A stretch of 64,000 nucleotides of DNA from Areca catechu. Its lineage: Eukaryota > Streptophyta > Magnoliopsida > Arecales > Arecaceae. Within the stretch, counting starts at the first letter, position 1; each line of letters opens with the position of its first letter. This document shows positions 12,180 through 22,900 of the stretch, piece by piece. The position numbers were made by a program, and so were the translations under genes. The stretch covers positions 148,737,980 to 148,801,979 of the forward strand of contig CM038050.1 of assembly GCA_021397845.1 (NCBI GenBank), written 5' to 3'. Below the pieces are notes generated by a model, which was not told the origin of the DNA, did not search any database, and was given only the letters and a program-made list of their open reading frames with translations.

Positions 12180-12925
12180 CAGAGGCTTGAGCGATCGACT
12201 GCAGTACCCTCGATCATGATCTTTCTAATCTCATTAAGCTATGAAAACTTGATCATAATATTTTTAATCATTGGAGCCTATGGACTTTTGAACGTAATCT
12301 TTTTGAATGTTGGAACCTATTAACTTCTAATATCAATATTTATGATCGCTGGAGACTATAGGCTTCCTATAATATTTTTTTTAATCACTGGAGCCTATTA
12401 GCTTATGATCACAATATTCATGATCACTGGAGCCTAGAGACTTTCGATTGTAATTTTCTCGATCATTGGAGCCTATATGCTTCCGATCTTAATTTTCTCG
12501 ATTGCTGAGCCTATGGACTTTCGATCATAATTTTTTTGGATCATTGGAGCTTATGGGCTCTGATCATAATATTCTTGATCACTAGAGCCTATAGGCTTCT
12601 GATTGCAATTTTCTCGATCGCTGGAGCCTATAAGCTTTTGATCGCAAGATTTTTGATCATTGAGCATATGGGCTTCTAATTGTAATTTCCTCGATTGCTG
12701 GAACCAACAGGCTCCCAATCATAATTTTTTAATTGCTAGAGTCTATGGACTTCTAATCGTAACATTCTCGATCATTGGAGCTTATGGGCTTCCTATCATA
12801 ATTTTCTAGATCACTGGAACCTACAAGCTACTGATTGTAATGCTTCTGATCGTAAGAGCCTATGGGCTTCGATCGTAATGCTTCCTATCATAAGAGCCTA
12901 TTGGCTTCTGATTAGAATATTAAGT
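12180..12925. repeat. Tandem array, 39-bp unit, about 19 copies
   Basis: The unit is GATCACTGGAGCCTATGGGC, then TTCTGATCGTAATTTTCTC. Examples start near 12577, 12616 and 12655, exactly 39 bp apart. The first 29-30 bp closely match the first 30 bp of the 56-bp unit at 8525-10995, while the remainder differs. Some units are shortened, particularly at the right end (12840-12910). Confidence 0.9.
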
Positions 12926-13246
12926 AAATCGAGTGTCCATATTAATCCTTTTACAGGGAATTCCTTAGGCCAATGAACTTTTAAGCCTAAGATAATCCCA
13001 TCCTAAACTCTTAGGTCTGATTCCTTGAAGGTAATTGTCCTAATTAGATTGGTTTCTCAGCCATTAGATCCATTTACTTTTAAATGAATGAACCTCCACT
13101 GCGGGTAACATCTTTCTAGTAGTCTGTTTCATTAAGCTCATTTGCTCTCTTATGAATGAAACTTGCTGATACGTGATAGATTCATTATTCTCTTTAGGCT
13201 TTTAAGTTCTTTAGTTTAAAATTACATTTTCATCTCACATCATTTT

Positions 13247-13258
13247 TGGTATCAGAGC
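13247..13258 (+). other. Primer binding site (initiator-Met tRNA type)
   Basis: TGGTATCAGAGC is the classic plant retroelement primer site complementary to the 3' end of initiator tRNA-Met. It marks the end of a 5' LTR just upstream (probable end near 13237-13243), although the LTR start was not found. It belongs with the gag fragment at 14361. Confidence 0.75.
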
Positions 13259-13689
13259 AAGGTTAATTAGGACAAGATATGACATTTGCTAAAAATTTCT
13301 GTATCATCTAAGGACTAGACCTGAAAGCTCATTTTATAGCTTTTCAGATCTTAGTTTAAAATGCATTTCCTAAGTAGCCTTTCCAGATCAAATCAGACCT
13401 GGAATCTTTTCCCATAAATTTTAGATCTGAATTTTCAGAAAAAGATTTTTTTATTTGTTTTCTTAGTTTACTCTCTAATCGAAGGAATCACACCTCCTGA
13501 GTAGGTATACGAAAGTATACTTATGACCCATGGGACTAATGAGCCAAGGTCAGACGTGAGATCCCAAGATTGGAGGGTCTATTGTGCTAAGTGCATGCTT
13601 GCATGATTGGAATTAATGAATGCTGCATTGTATGTTTTCTTCTCTAGCAAAACTTAGGCGCTAAATTTCTGGTACAATTCAAATTTGAA

Positions 13690-13830
13690 TTCTCCTAACC
13701 ATAATTCTAAAATTCAAAATTTAAAATTTAAAATTTAAATTCTAAAATTTGAAATTTGAAATTTGAAAACTTAAATTTGAAATTTGAATTTGAAATTTCA
13801 GATTTAGAAATTTAAATTTTGAATTGAATG
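13690..13830. repeat. AT-rich simple repeat of AAATTTGA-type words
   Basis: The stretch is dense in AAATTT palindromes and in TTTGAAATTTGAAATTTG-type words, with both strands alike. It lies in the leader between the primer site and gag. Confidence 0.7.
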
Positions 13831-14360
13831 TCTATCTTAGTCTTTACATTCTATTGATTAGTTAGATTCTTGATTGTGCATTCATTCTATAACACTAAAG
13901 GACAATCCTATCATAAGATAAATGAAGGATTTCATCATCTTTCCTTGACCCAAAAACAACCAGCCATATATTGCATTGATTCAAGCCTAATCTAAAACTA
14001 AGTAAGAACCTAAACTAGGGACATCAACAAGTCAAGTTCATGTTTCATGTTGAGGCTTAGTATTGGTTAATTCTGTATTTACTCCTGGATATTGGTGTCT
14101 AAGGCTAGGGGTCCAACGGTAAATGCCTTAAGTGGATATGTGATTTTTAATTAGGACCTCGCAAAAGTGAGGGGAGCCTCCCACAATCCCATCTCTTACT
14201 TGGTCAGTTGAAAGGGTGACTGCAGTCTTGATTGCTGCTTTGGCAATTCATGCTAACTTGAACTTCTAGGTCTAGGAGCCTTGGAGACTAGATTTTGTAT
14301 TGCATGACCACTAGATCAGGAACCCCATACCAATATTCCCAAACTCAACCAAGTCTCACC

Positions 14361-14830
14361 ATGGATCCCAATCATGAAACTTTGATGAGAATCATGACTG
14401 AGTAATTCAGACAACTAAACAATAGGTTTGACCAAATGAAGGAGCGAATCGGGATCCTTGAAGAGACCCGTATGATCCATACTGAACCTGAAAAACCTAG
14501 ACCAACCCTCATGGGCCTAAGAACCCATCGCCAAGATCCCACCCCTAAACATAACCGTAGACACCCACACCAAGTTTTTACTGATTCGAAGGAAAGAGCC
14601 TTTAGGAACACACATCTCAATGCACCCACTTTTGATGGAAATCTAGACCCTAAGGTGTACGTTGATTGGAAGAGTGACATGAATCAATACTTTGAGTGGT
14701 GTGAGATGTCAGAAGAGAGGAAGTTCAAATTTGCTAAACTTAGGTTAGTCTGATAAGCTAGGTTGTATTGGAGAAATGTTGAGAGTATTTGTCGTAAAAA
14801 AATTTATTTTCAACCAGATTTTGGCAGGTG
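14361..14830 (+). pseudogene. Chromovirus-like Ty3/gypsy gag, 5' fragment
   Basis: ATG at 14361 opens a frame starting MDPNHETLMRIMTE, which then hits TAG at 14401. The frame continues with a coiled NRFDQMKERIGILEE segment and a gag core AFRNTHLNAPTFDGNLDP then KVYVDWKSDMNQYFEWCEMS, up to a stop at 14752-14754. The phrase ARLYWRNVES follows at once. The core matches the Ty3/gypsy retrotransposon gag family, where gag forms the particle around the RNA. The N-terminus resembles that of the minus-strand gag at 31521-32351 (MDPNLETMLRGLNDL), so the two may be related. Nothing of protease, RT or integrase follows. The fragment is cut near 14830 by deletion or rearrangement. Confidence 0.7.
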
Positions 14831-15375
14831 GCTACCTAGCTTGGATCTTTGAATCAATGCTGTCACCGTGTTAGTCTTGGAACTACGCTAACGTTCTTAA
14901 GTTAGCTTATATCCCTCTATTTGAATTTGAAAGTAAGGTTTTAAATAGAGATTTATGATTCTTATTGCTTGGTTGGTTGAGTTGGGTAGGATTTAAATTT
15001 TTTTAACCTTCCAACCTTAGGGTCAAGTTCACTGTTATGTCGAAACATCTGGGTAGTGTTGTCCTTGTCCTGCTCAATCACCAATCATTCCGCAATACAC
15101 GGGGCAGCTAGTGATGGGAGATTGAACCAGTATAGTTCAATCCAAACCGTAGAGGATCTAAGCTCAACATTATTAACCCACAATTTGCATTATAAAATCA
15201 ACTATATTAGTGATTACTCTTCTTCTAGTAGATAGATGCGCATGATTTGTAAAATGGTCCTAGTCATATCCATTTTTTATTTGCCTAATGAGAATGTTTC
15301 TGGGGACTCTTACATTTATTCATGCACATATTAACAGTAAGAAGCAATAGTTATTATTGCTTTAGTCCAGCATTA
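14831..15375. other. Unassigned flank into which Tat-A inserted (left part)
   Basis: No domain or repeat was recognised. The same target continues at 26087 beyond the Tat-A element, as shown by the GGAAT target duplication. Confidence 0.5.
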
Positions 15376-15380
15376 GGAAT
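15376..15380. other. Target-site duplication of Tat-A (left copy, GGAAT)
   Basis: GGAAT lies directly before the LTR start and again at 26082-26086 directly after the other LTR. A 5-bp duplication is usual for integrase-driven LTR retrotransposons. Confidence 0.9.
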
Positions 15381-16042
15381 TATTGCCTCTCTTCCTCCTG
15401 AACCAGGCTCAGCGGACGCGCTAGAGGGCTCCTCGACCGGACAACCTGCAAGAAGTCCCTAGATGCCGAAGGGGGCTCCGGCGGGGGACACTCCGATGCT
15501 TAAGTTAGAGGAGGGTTGGAGCAACAGAATGGGAAGAACTCTAGGAGAGAATCAGAATTGGGAAGAAGAACGTTACCCTTCACGGAGGTCCCCCGGGTGC
15601 CTTTTATAGGCACGGAGCGCTGCCAAATTCTGTTGGAAAGCAGGCTGGGAAAATCTGGATATGCCCCCAGGAGAATAGGCGTGGCGGCGAGATCGTGGGT
15701 GGTGGCATGCCAGGTGTGTCAGAGTAGTGGCCATGCGTTGGAGTTTGTTATAACAGAATGTCAGAACTGTCAGAAAGGAAAGGTTCCTGGAAACTTTGGG
15801 CGGTCCCTTCAACAGTGGGTCGGCTGGCTTCCCAGAAGTCGACCGGAGAGTTCAGCAGGATCTCAAGAGCCGACCGCGGCAATCAAAGGAACGTCGCATG
15901 GGTGGTGAGGCACTTGTCAGCCCTCAAAACCCTCGGGTCGGCTCTTTGAGAAAGTCGACTGGGGAGTCGGGCTCCACGCGGGGTCTAGCCGACCGGACGT
16001 CGAGGGTCGGTCCGACCGGGGACTAGCCGAATGGGCACATCA
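15381..16042 (-). repeat. 3' LTR of Tat-A (in element orientation)
   Basis: Begins TATTGCCTCTC (the partner has TGTTGCC, so the terminal TG has become TA) and ends GGGCACATCA. Its TATA box at 15598-15612 lies within GTGCCT-tttat-AGGCAC. A polypurine tract borders it on the inner side. Confidence 0.95.
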
Positions 16043-16060
16043 GTTGCCCCCTGCTCCTGG
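16043..16060 (-). other. Polypurine tract of Tat-A
   Basis: On the minus strand CAGGAGCAGGGGGCAAC abuts the 3' LTR. This is the expected place for the plus-strand DNA primer. Confidence 0.7.
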
Positions 16061-16490
16061 GCGTTGATGGGCCACGTGGCTTAAAAGGATAAGAGCATGA
16101 TCATGCGCACCTACGGTGGACTCTGGACCGAGGCATCGGGTTGCTTCGAATCCACCCCAAACGGTGCCTCGGACAGCTATCAGCCGCTCGTTGGGGCGTA
16201 GACGAGGCAGTTAATGCAAGTCAGGTGCCATGATGAAAACCATGCTGTCCCGCATCGATCCGGGGTGAAGTGGTGTGTCGCGCCACGCGGCAGCATCCAG
16301 CCGGCTGGTGCTGCCTCCCGGGTCAGTCTTGCACTGCTGATCCGGCACGCATGCGGATCATGATCCGTGTGAGAGAGCATTTCAGTCACTTTGATTCTCG
16401 CAGCGCAAGCAGTTGTGGCTCTTGACGGGATGGCTGAGACATGCCCGAGGTGGGCAATAACTTCTCCCCCCTCTCCCCCTCCCTCGAAGG

Positions 16491-16503
16491 CCTATTAAAG
16501 GAG
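16491..16503 (+). promoter_or_regulatory. Possible TATA box of the antisense gene
   Basis: CCTATTAAAGGAGG lies about 150 bp upstream of the ATG at 16646, pointing into the antisense gene. This would give the gene its own promoter, separate from the LTR, but there is no direct support beyond the motif and the spacing. Confidence 0.35.
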
Positions 16504-16645
16504 GAGGAGGCAGGGCGAGGGGGCTTTTCCTGCTGTGCCTGTTCTTCATGAGATCGAGTCCTTCCTTCCTTCTTCCGCAAAAATCGGCACCTAGGAGTCC
16601 ACCTCAGGTTAGTCCCAACCATTCCTCTTCTCCTTCTAGCTTCCA

Positions 16646-18644
16646 ATGGCATCTAGCAATAGGGGTTTGTCCCATAGACCTACGGACCCAGGGCCGAGCA
16701 TGGTATCCTCGACCATGACCCGGGAATGGGTCGAAAACCTCAGGTCAGTATACGGTATCCCGTCCACCTTGCATCTCACTCTTCTGGGCCAAGAGGGAAG
16801 AGCAAACAATTCATTAGGTCCAGGGACCCTTCTGATGTACGAGTCCCATCTTAAGGCCGGCCTTAGGTTCCCACTTTATCCCCTATTTATAGCCATCTTC
16901 AACCACTATAGGGTAACCCCAGTACAGCTGACACCGAATAGTATTCGGGTGATATGCTACTTTATAGTACTCTATCATAGGGCCGGGTCCGACCCCAGTC
17001 TGTCCCTCTTCGATAACTTCTTTTACCTGAAGAGGGACTTTAGGAGCCGAGAGTAGGTCCTATTCGTCCCTCGTCAAGGCCGAAAGATCTTGAAGTGCCT
17101 CCCGTCGATCGTCCACGGGTGTAAGGCCAAGTTCTTCTTCGTCAGCAGCCTCAAACCTTGGGGGTTCAAGCCATTGTGGAGAGAGCCGCGGGCGAGGGTC
17201 TGCGAGGGGAGGTCAGTATCGATGGCCGACCTGGGCGTGTTCAATGTGCTTAGTAGAGCCGGCCCGGTGGCGGCATTTGAGCTGTTGGGGGAAGAGACCC
17301 TTCATCAGGCGGGGATCAGCCCCCAAAGATTCTTAGGCAAGGGCCGACCCCTCCTCTTGCAGTTCTCTTAATCTTTCCTCCTCTCTTTGACTCTGGATGT
17401 TTGGTAACAGGAGGAAGAATGCAATGGATTGACAAGTCCAACGTCATCCGACGGGCATGTGGAAGCACGCCGCTCTAGAATCAGCCCCCCCGCTAGCCAC
17501 CGAGCGACAGAAGAAGAGGCGGGAGGAGGAGCGACCCGTCCCCATTGTCAACATCTAGTCAGATGGGGACGACCTCCCTCTCAGCGAGCGCAGGGCGAGG
17601 AACGCGGTGGGGGCGTCGGCCCCACAGGAAGAGCCAGCCCCCCGCCCGGAGCAAGAGCGTCTGGGGATGCCCGTCATGGCCATGATGCACGTCGATCCGG
17701 AGGAGGTAGCCCCTCCAGCCGACAAGGGTAAGGGGCTGGCCGTTGAAGGGACAGCCAGCAGCGAGCTCGGGCTATCGAAAGAGGAGGTACGCCAGGAGGA
17801 GTTTCAGCATTGGCGTGCACTGGACCATCCCAGGCGGGCACGGAGCCTGCTGAGGGGGGCGATGACCGATGCTGACTGGGAGGCGTCGATCAAGAGGAAC
17901 TTGGTCGACGTGATCGTGGAGAGCTACCATGACCTTATAAGGGTAAGGATTTTACCTTGCTTCTTTACCCCACTACCTTTCCATTTTCAAGTAAAACACT
18001 AACTAGGTCAGACTTTCGTAGCTCCTCCACAGCATCTCCCTCATGGACGACGCCATCTGCAAAGTAGTGCAGGCCACTAAGACCTCTACGAAGAGGGCCC
18101 AGGAGTTAGAAGCGACCCAGGAGACTGCTCTGGCATCCCTAAAGTTGGCCGAAGAGAACCTAGCGACAGCCCAGGCGGATACAGAGTCAACGAAGGCAGC
18201 TCTGAAGGAGGCCGAGCGGGCGACGGTGGCACAGTTGGAGGCCTAGCTTAAGGAGTCCAAGGAGCTGGCCACGAAGCAGGTCTAGGAGGCCGTAGTGGCG
18301 TACAAGGCCTCCAACGCCTTTAGTGAAGACGTGGAGGAGGCGGCGGCCGACTTTTACAGGGAGGGCTACGATGATGCCCTGAAGAAGGTGGGTCTATTGT
18401 TCCCGGGGTTGGACCTGGCGGGCACTGAGCTGCGGGACCCATTCGAAGGGGAGGAGGCCGAAGTGGAGCCCCTGAGGAAGGTGAAGCAGAAACGGCCAGG
18501 GTTGAAGCTCCAGCACCGGTTGACACGGAGGTGGTGGCCCTCCTAGGGGACTCTCCCACCGCTGCAGGTCTGGTTGACCTGCTAGTTATAGTTGACGGGG
18601 CCGAGGTTGTGGCCCCTGAGGCATCTCCCGTGGGCCGGACCTAA
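16646..18644 (+). pseudogene. Antisense extra gene of Tat-A (transposase_28-like), three exons
   Basis: The product starts MASSNRGLSHRPTDPG and carries a PF04195-type putative gypsy transposon region (GLRFPLYPLFIAIFNHYRVT then PVQLTPNSIRVICYF), about residues 70-110. TAG at 17054-17056 replaces what looks like a tryptophan codon. Exon 1 resumes through VLFVPRQG to about 17334. Intron 1 probably runs from GCAAGG (a GC donor) to GGTAACAG (17421). Exon 2 is acidic and proline-rich, then RALDHPRRARSLLRGAM. Intron 2 runs from GTAAGGATTTT (about 17942) to ACTAGGTCAG (18010), with a branch-point-like ACTAACT. Exon 3 is a coiled coil (ICKVVQATKTSTKRAQELEA) followed by DFYREGYDDALKKVGLLFPGL. It ends at TAA 18642-18644 if one frameshift near 18490 is allowed. 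The role is unknown. The intron layout matches the old element at 4923-6910. Confidence 0.7.
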
Positions 18645-19029
18645 GGGATTTGTAAAGGTCCGACCCACTTCTTTTGTACACACCACTTTTTGGAATGAAT
18701 GAAAAGGCTTGTTTTTAAAACTCCTTTAACGTGTTCAAAACATTTGTTTTCAAAAATTCTTCTAAGTACCCCCGGTCAGCTTTATGGCCTTGCAGGGTCA
18801 CGAGCCACCTTGGAGCGGCCGACGGGCATGGGGCAAGTGCCCTTTTCCCGGAATTTCTCCAAGTGCCCCCGGTCGGCCCATCCGGGCCAGAAACCAGTAG
18901 GGTAGTTGAGAACAGTAATTTGATTTGGGCTGGATACCTGGGTGCTTGCTCCTAGTCTCCGTCTGCGAGTTGGCTCACACTGCGGCCCATCTTCTTTGAG
19001 GTCCCGCTAGAGCTGTCTCGGGATGGTTG
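18645..19029 (+). other. 3' flank of the antisense gene
   Basis: Contains a polyadenylation-like AATGAATGAAAA at 18695-18706, 50 bp after the stop, so the gene probably ends here. A duplicated phrase CCCCGGTCAGC / CCCCGGTCGGCC (18770 and 18858) precedes the tandem array. Confidence 0.4.
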
Positions 19030-19935
19030 CCGACCGGGGTCAGACTTTCAGAGTGGGCTGCCATGGAGCTTCTGCCGACCGGAGTTGGACTTTCGGAAGT
19101 GGGCTGCCATGGAGCCTCTGCTGACTGGAGTCAGACTTTCGAAAGTGGGCTACCTTGGAGCCTCTGCCGACCGGAGTCGGACTTTCGGAAGTGGGCTGCC
19201 TTGGAGCCTCTACCGATCGGAGTCGGACTTTCGGAAGTGGGCTGCCTTGGAGCCTCTGCCGACCGGAGTCGGACTTTCAGAAATGTGCTGCCTTAGAGCC
19301 TCTGCCGACCAGAGTCAGACTTTTAGAAATAGGCTGCCTTGGAGCCTCTGCCGACCGGAGTCGGACTTTCGGAAGTGGGCTGCCTTGGAGCCTTTGCTGA
19401 CCAGAGTCGGACTTACGGAAGTGGGCTGCCTTGGAGCCTCTGCCAACCGGAGTCGAACTTTCGAAAGTGGGCTGCCTTGGAGCCTCTGCCAACCGGAGTC
19501 GGACTTTCGAAAGTGGGCTGCCTTGGAGCCTCTGCCAACTGGAGTCGGACTTTCGAAAGTGGGCTGCTTTGGAGCCTCTGCCGATCGAGGTCAGACTTTC
19601 GAAAGTGGGCTGCCTTGGAGCCTTTGCTGAGCGGGGTCAGACTTTCGGAAGTGGGCTGCCTTGGAGCCTCTGCCGACCGGAGTCAGACTTTCGGAAGTGG
19701 GCTACCTTGGAGCCTCTACCGACCAGAGTTGGACTTTCGGAAGTGGGCTTCCTTGGAGCCTCTACCGACCGGAGTCAGACTTTCGGAAGTGGGCTACCTT
19801 GGAGCCTCTACCAACTGGAGTTGGACTTTCAGAAGTGGGATGCCATGGAGCCTCTGTCGACCGGAGTCAGACTTTCGAAAGTGGGCTGCCTTGGAGCCTC
19901 TGCCGACCGGGGTCTGACTTTCGGAGGTGGGCTAG
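19030..19935. repeat. Tandem array, 46-bp unit, about 20 copies, open in all three plus frames
   Basis: The unit is CCGACCGGAGTCGGACTTTC, then GGAAGTGGGCTGCCTTGGAG, then CCTCTG. Each unit holds a hairpin CCGAC-cgga-GTCGG. Because 46 is not a multiple of three, each frame cycles through all phases and gives a 46-residue repeat such as LEPLPTGVGLSEVGCLGASA. All three plus-strand frames stay open for over 500 bp. I do not call them genes because they have no start context and no known domain. The array sits between the 3' end of the antisense gene (18644) and the 3' end of pol (19961). Confidence 0.95.
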
Positions 19936-19960
19936 AAAAAGTTGGAGAAGTTTGTAGACT

Positions 19961-22900
19961 TCATTGATAATACTTGTGAAGACTGTCTACATTCCACGGG
20001 CACGCTATCTGTCGCCCATCTAGGTGTGCTAGGCGGTAAGTTCCAGCCCGGACTACCTCGATAACCCGATAGGGGCATTCCCAATTATGGGAGAGCTTCC
20101 CCTGTTCGGTCGGCCTCGAGACCTCCGCCTTCCATAGGACCAAATCCCCAACTTGGAAGGTGCGCGCTTTAACCCATGAGTTGTAATATCTGGCCATCCT
20201 TTGACGGTAGGTCACCATCTTCATACTTGCCCGGAATCGGGTCTCATCGAGCAAATCTAGGTCAGCCTTTCATTGCTCCGAATTGGCCGGCTCGGCGAAT
20301 TGATCAACCTGCAGGGATAGTAGAGAAACCTCCACAGGGATGACTGCCTTACTCCCATAAGTCAGGTTAAATGGAGTTTCTCCTGTTGCTGACCGTGCGG
20401 TCGTCCGATATGCCCAGAGCATTGAATGAAGCTCTTCTGCCCAGAGCCCCTTGGCTTCATTTAGCCGAGTCTTCAGCCCATGCAGGAACGTCCTATTGGT
20501 AATCTCGGCCTCTCCATTGAACTGTGGGTGAGCGACCGACGTAAGCCAATGGGCGATGTGATATTGTTGACAGAAGTCCCGGAACTGGGAGTTGTCAAAG
20601 TGCCTCCCGTTGTCCATGATGATCATCTTCAGAATCCCAAACCAGAAGATAATGCAATTTCGGACGAAGTTTTCCACTTTGGCCTCAGTTATCTGTGCCA
20701 ATGCCTCTGCCTTCACCCACTTAGTGAAGTAATCAATGGCCACAAGGAAGAATTTTCGCTAACCGGAGACTGGGGGAAAAAGTTCCAAGATATCCATCCC
20801 CCATCGGGCGAATAGCCAAGGCACTGTGAGCGGGGCTAGCTGGCTGGCTGGCCTCCTTTGGATGTCGAAGAACCTCTGGCAAGCATCGCACCTTCGTACG
20901 AAGTCTAAGGCATCCTTCTGGATTGTAGGCCAGTAGTACCCTTGGCAAATAATTTTGTATGCCAGGGACCTTCCTCCAAGATGTTCGCCATATATGCCTT
21001 CGTGCACCTCCCGGAGCGCGTAGTCCGCATCGGCCGATCCCAAGCATTTCAACAAGGGTTGGGAAAATGAGCGTTTGTAGAGAGCCCCATCAAGGATGAC
21101 GTACTTGGAGGCCGTTGAGCGGATGCGCCTGGCCTCCATCGGATCATTCGGAAGGGTCCCTTGCGCCAGAAATGCGCGGATTGGGTCCATCCACGAGGCC
21201 TCTTGCTCAACCTGGTGGATCTCTGTTGGCTCCTCAGTAATACTTAGGTGCTGGAGATGTTCCACGAAGGTTCGGTTAGAGATGTCGACCGTAGCGGTGG
21301 CCATCCGCGACAAAGCATCCGCCCAAGAGTTTTGTTGCCAGGGTATATGAAGAATCTCAAAGAATTTAAGTTGTGACACAAAGTCCCGTACCTTGTCTAA
21401 GTACTTGGCCAAAGACAGATCCCTCACCTCAAACTCACCCTTCACCTGATTGACTACCAGCTGGGAGTCGAAGAAGGCGCGGATCCTAGCAATACCCAGT
21501 TCATTCGCTATCTTCAGCCCCGCAAGCAGAGCTTCATACTTCGCCTGATTGTTCGATACCTGGAATGCGAAATGTAGGACGTACTCCAAACATTGCCCAT
21601 CGGGGTCAGCTAGGATTAAACCTGCACCGCACCCCGAGAGGTTGGAAGCTCCATCCACGTGCAGGGTCCTGGCGGGCTCGGCTTCTCCCACCGGGTCAGC
21701 CTCTCCCGCGGGCTCAGGCATGGACATCTCGATCGTTGCCGGGGGCGGCTCTGCCCCCCAGGTACATTCCGCAATGAAATCAGCTATCACTTGGGCTTTC
21801 AAGGCCGACCGTGGCTGGAAGGAGATGTCAAACTCGTCCAACCTGACAGCCCATTTGGCGAGCCATCCAGAGGTATTGGGGCTTCGGAGGATCGCCCTGA
21901 GGGGTTGGTCCATCAGCACGATGATGGGATGCGTCTGGAAGTAAGGTCGGAGGTGCTTCACCGCCATAACCAACGAGTACACCAGCTTTTGCACCTTAGG
22001 ATATCTGACCTCGGCATCATAGAGAACCTTGCTGATATAGTAAACAGGTCTCTGTTGGCCACCTTCCTCCACCCGCACAAGGATGGCGCTGACGGCCTCA
22101 CTAGAAGCTGACAGGTACAGGTACAACACTTTCCCCTCCATTGGTTTGGATAGGAGCGGAGGGTTCCTCAAGTAGTCCTTCAAGGCTTCAAAAGCCGTTC
22201 GGCATTCATCAGTCCACTGGAAACGGTCCAACTAGTGCAAGGTCTTGAAGAACGGGAGGGATCTCTCAGCCGACTGGGAGATGAAGCGGCTGAGAGAGGC
22301 GATGCATCCCGTAAGCTCTTGTACCTGCTTTTTATTGGTCGGATGGGTCAAGTCAATGATGGCCTTGATCTTCTCAGGGTTGACCTCGATGCCTCTTCGA
22401 GTAACTAGGAACCGAGAAACTTTCCGGAGGTCACCTCGAAGATGTACTTGGCAGGGTTTAGCTTCATCCTGTGGCACCTCAACGCATCGAAGGACTCCTA
22501 TAGGTCCCTGATGTGGTCGGCATTATGGAGACTTTTGACTATCATATCATCGACGTACGCCTCCATGTTTCTCCCAAGCTGATCTTTAAGAACTCAGTTG
22601 ATCAGCCTTTGGAAGGTGGCGCTCGCGTTCTTCAGGCCAAAGGGCATCATTTTGTAGCAATACAGGCCTTTGTCGGTGACAAAGGCCGTCTTCTCCTCAT
22701 CTTCGGGATGCATCCTGATCTGGTTGTACCCAGAGAAAGCATCTATGAAGCTCAAGATTTGGTGGTCGGCCGTCGCATCTACCAGATGGTCAATCTTTGG
22801 CAAGGGGAAGCTGTCTTTGGAGCACGCCTTGTTGAGGTCTGTGTAGTCCACACAGATCCTCCACTTCCCACTAGCCTTCTTCACCATGACGACATTGGCC

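Noticed and set aside
8525..12925. Centromeric satellite
   Set aside because: Units of 56 and 39 bp with strong divergence lie in a retroelement 3' region, while typical plant centromeric units are about 150-180 bp. No supporting context was seen.
15516..16652. Frames of 60-130 codons across the Tat-A 3' LTR and its inner flank
   Set aside because: The LTR copies at 15516-16026 and 25621-26116 carry unrelated lengths of frame, so there is no conservation, and the rest overlaps the leader of the antisense gene.
19027..19967. Repeat-protein gene in the 46-bp array
   Set aside because: All three plus frames are open, there is no promoter or start context, and the unit length is not a multiple of three. 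Kept only as an observation.
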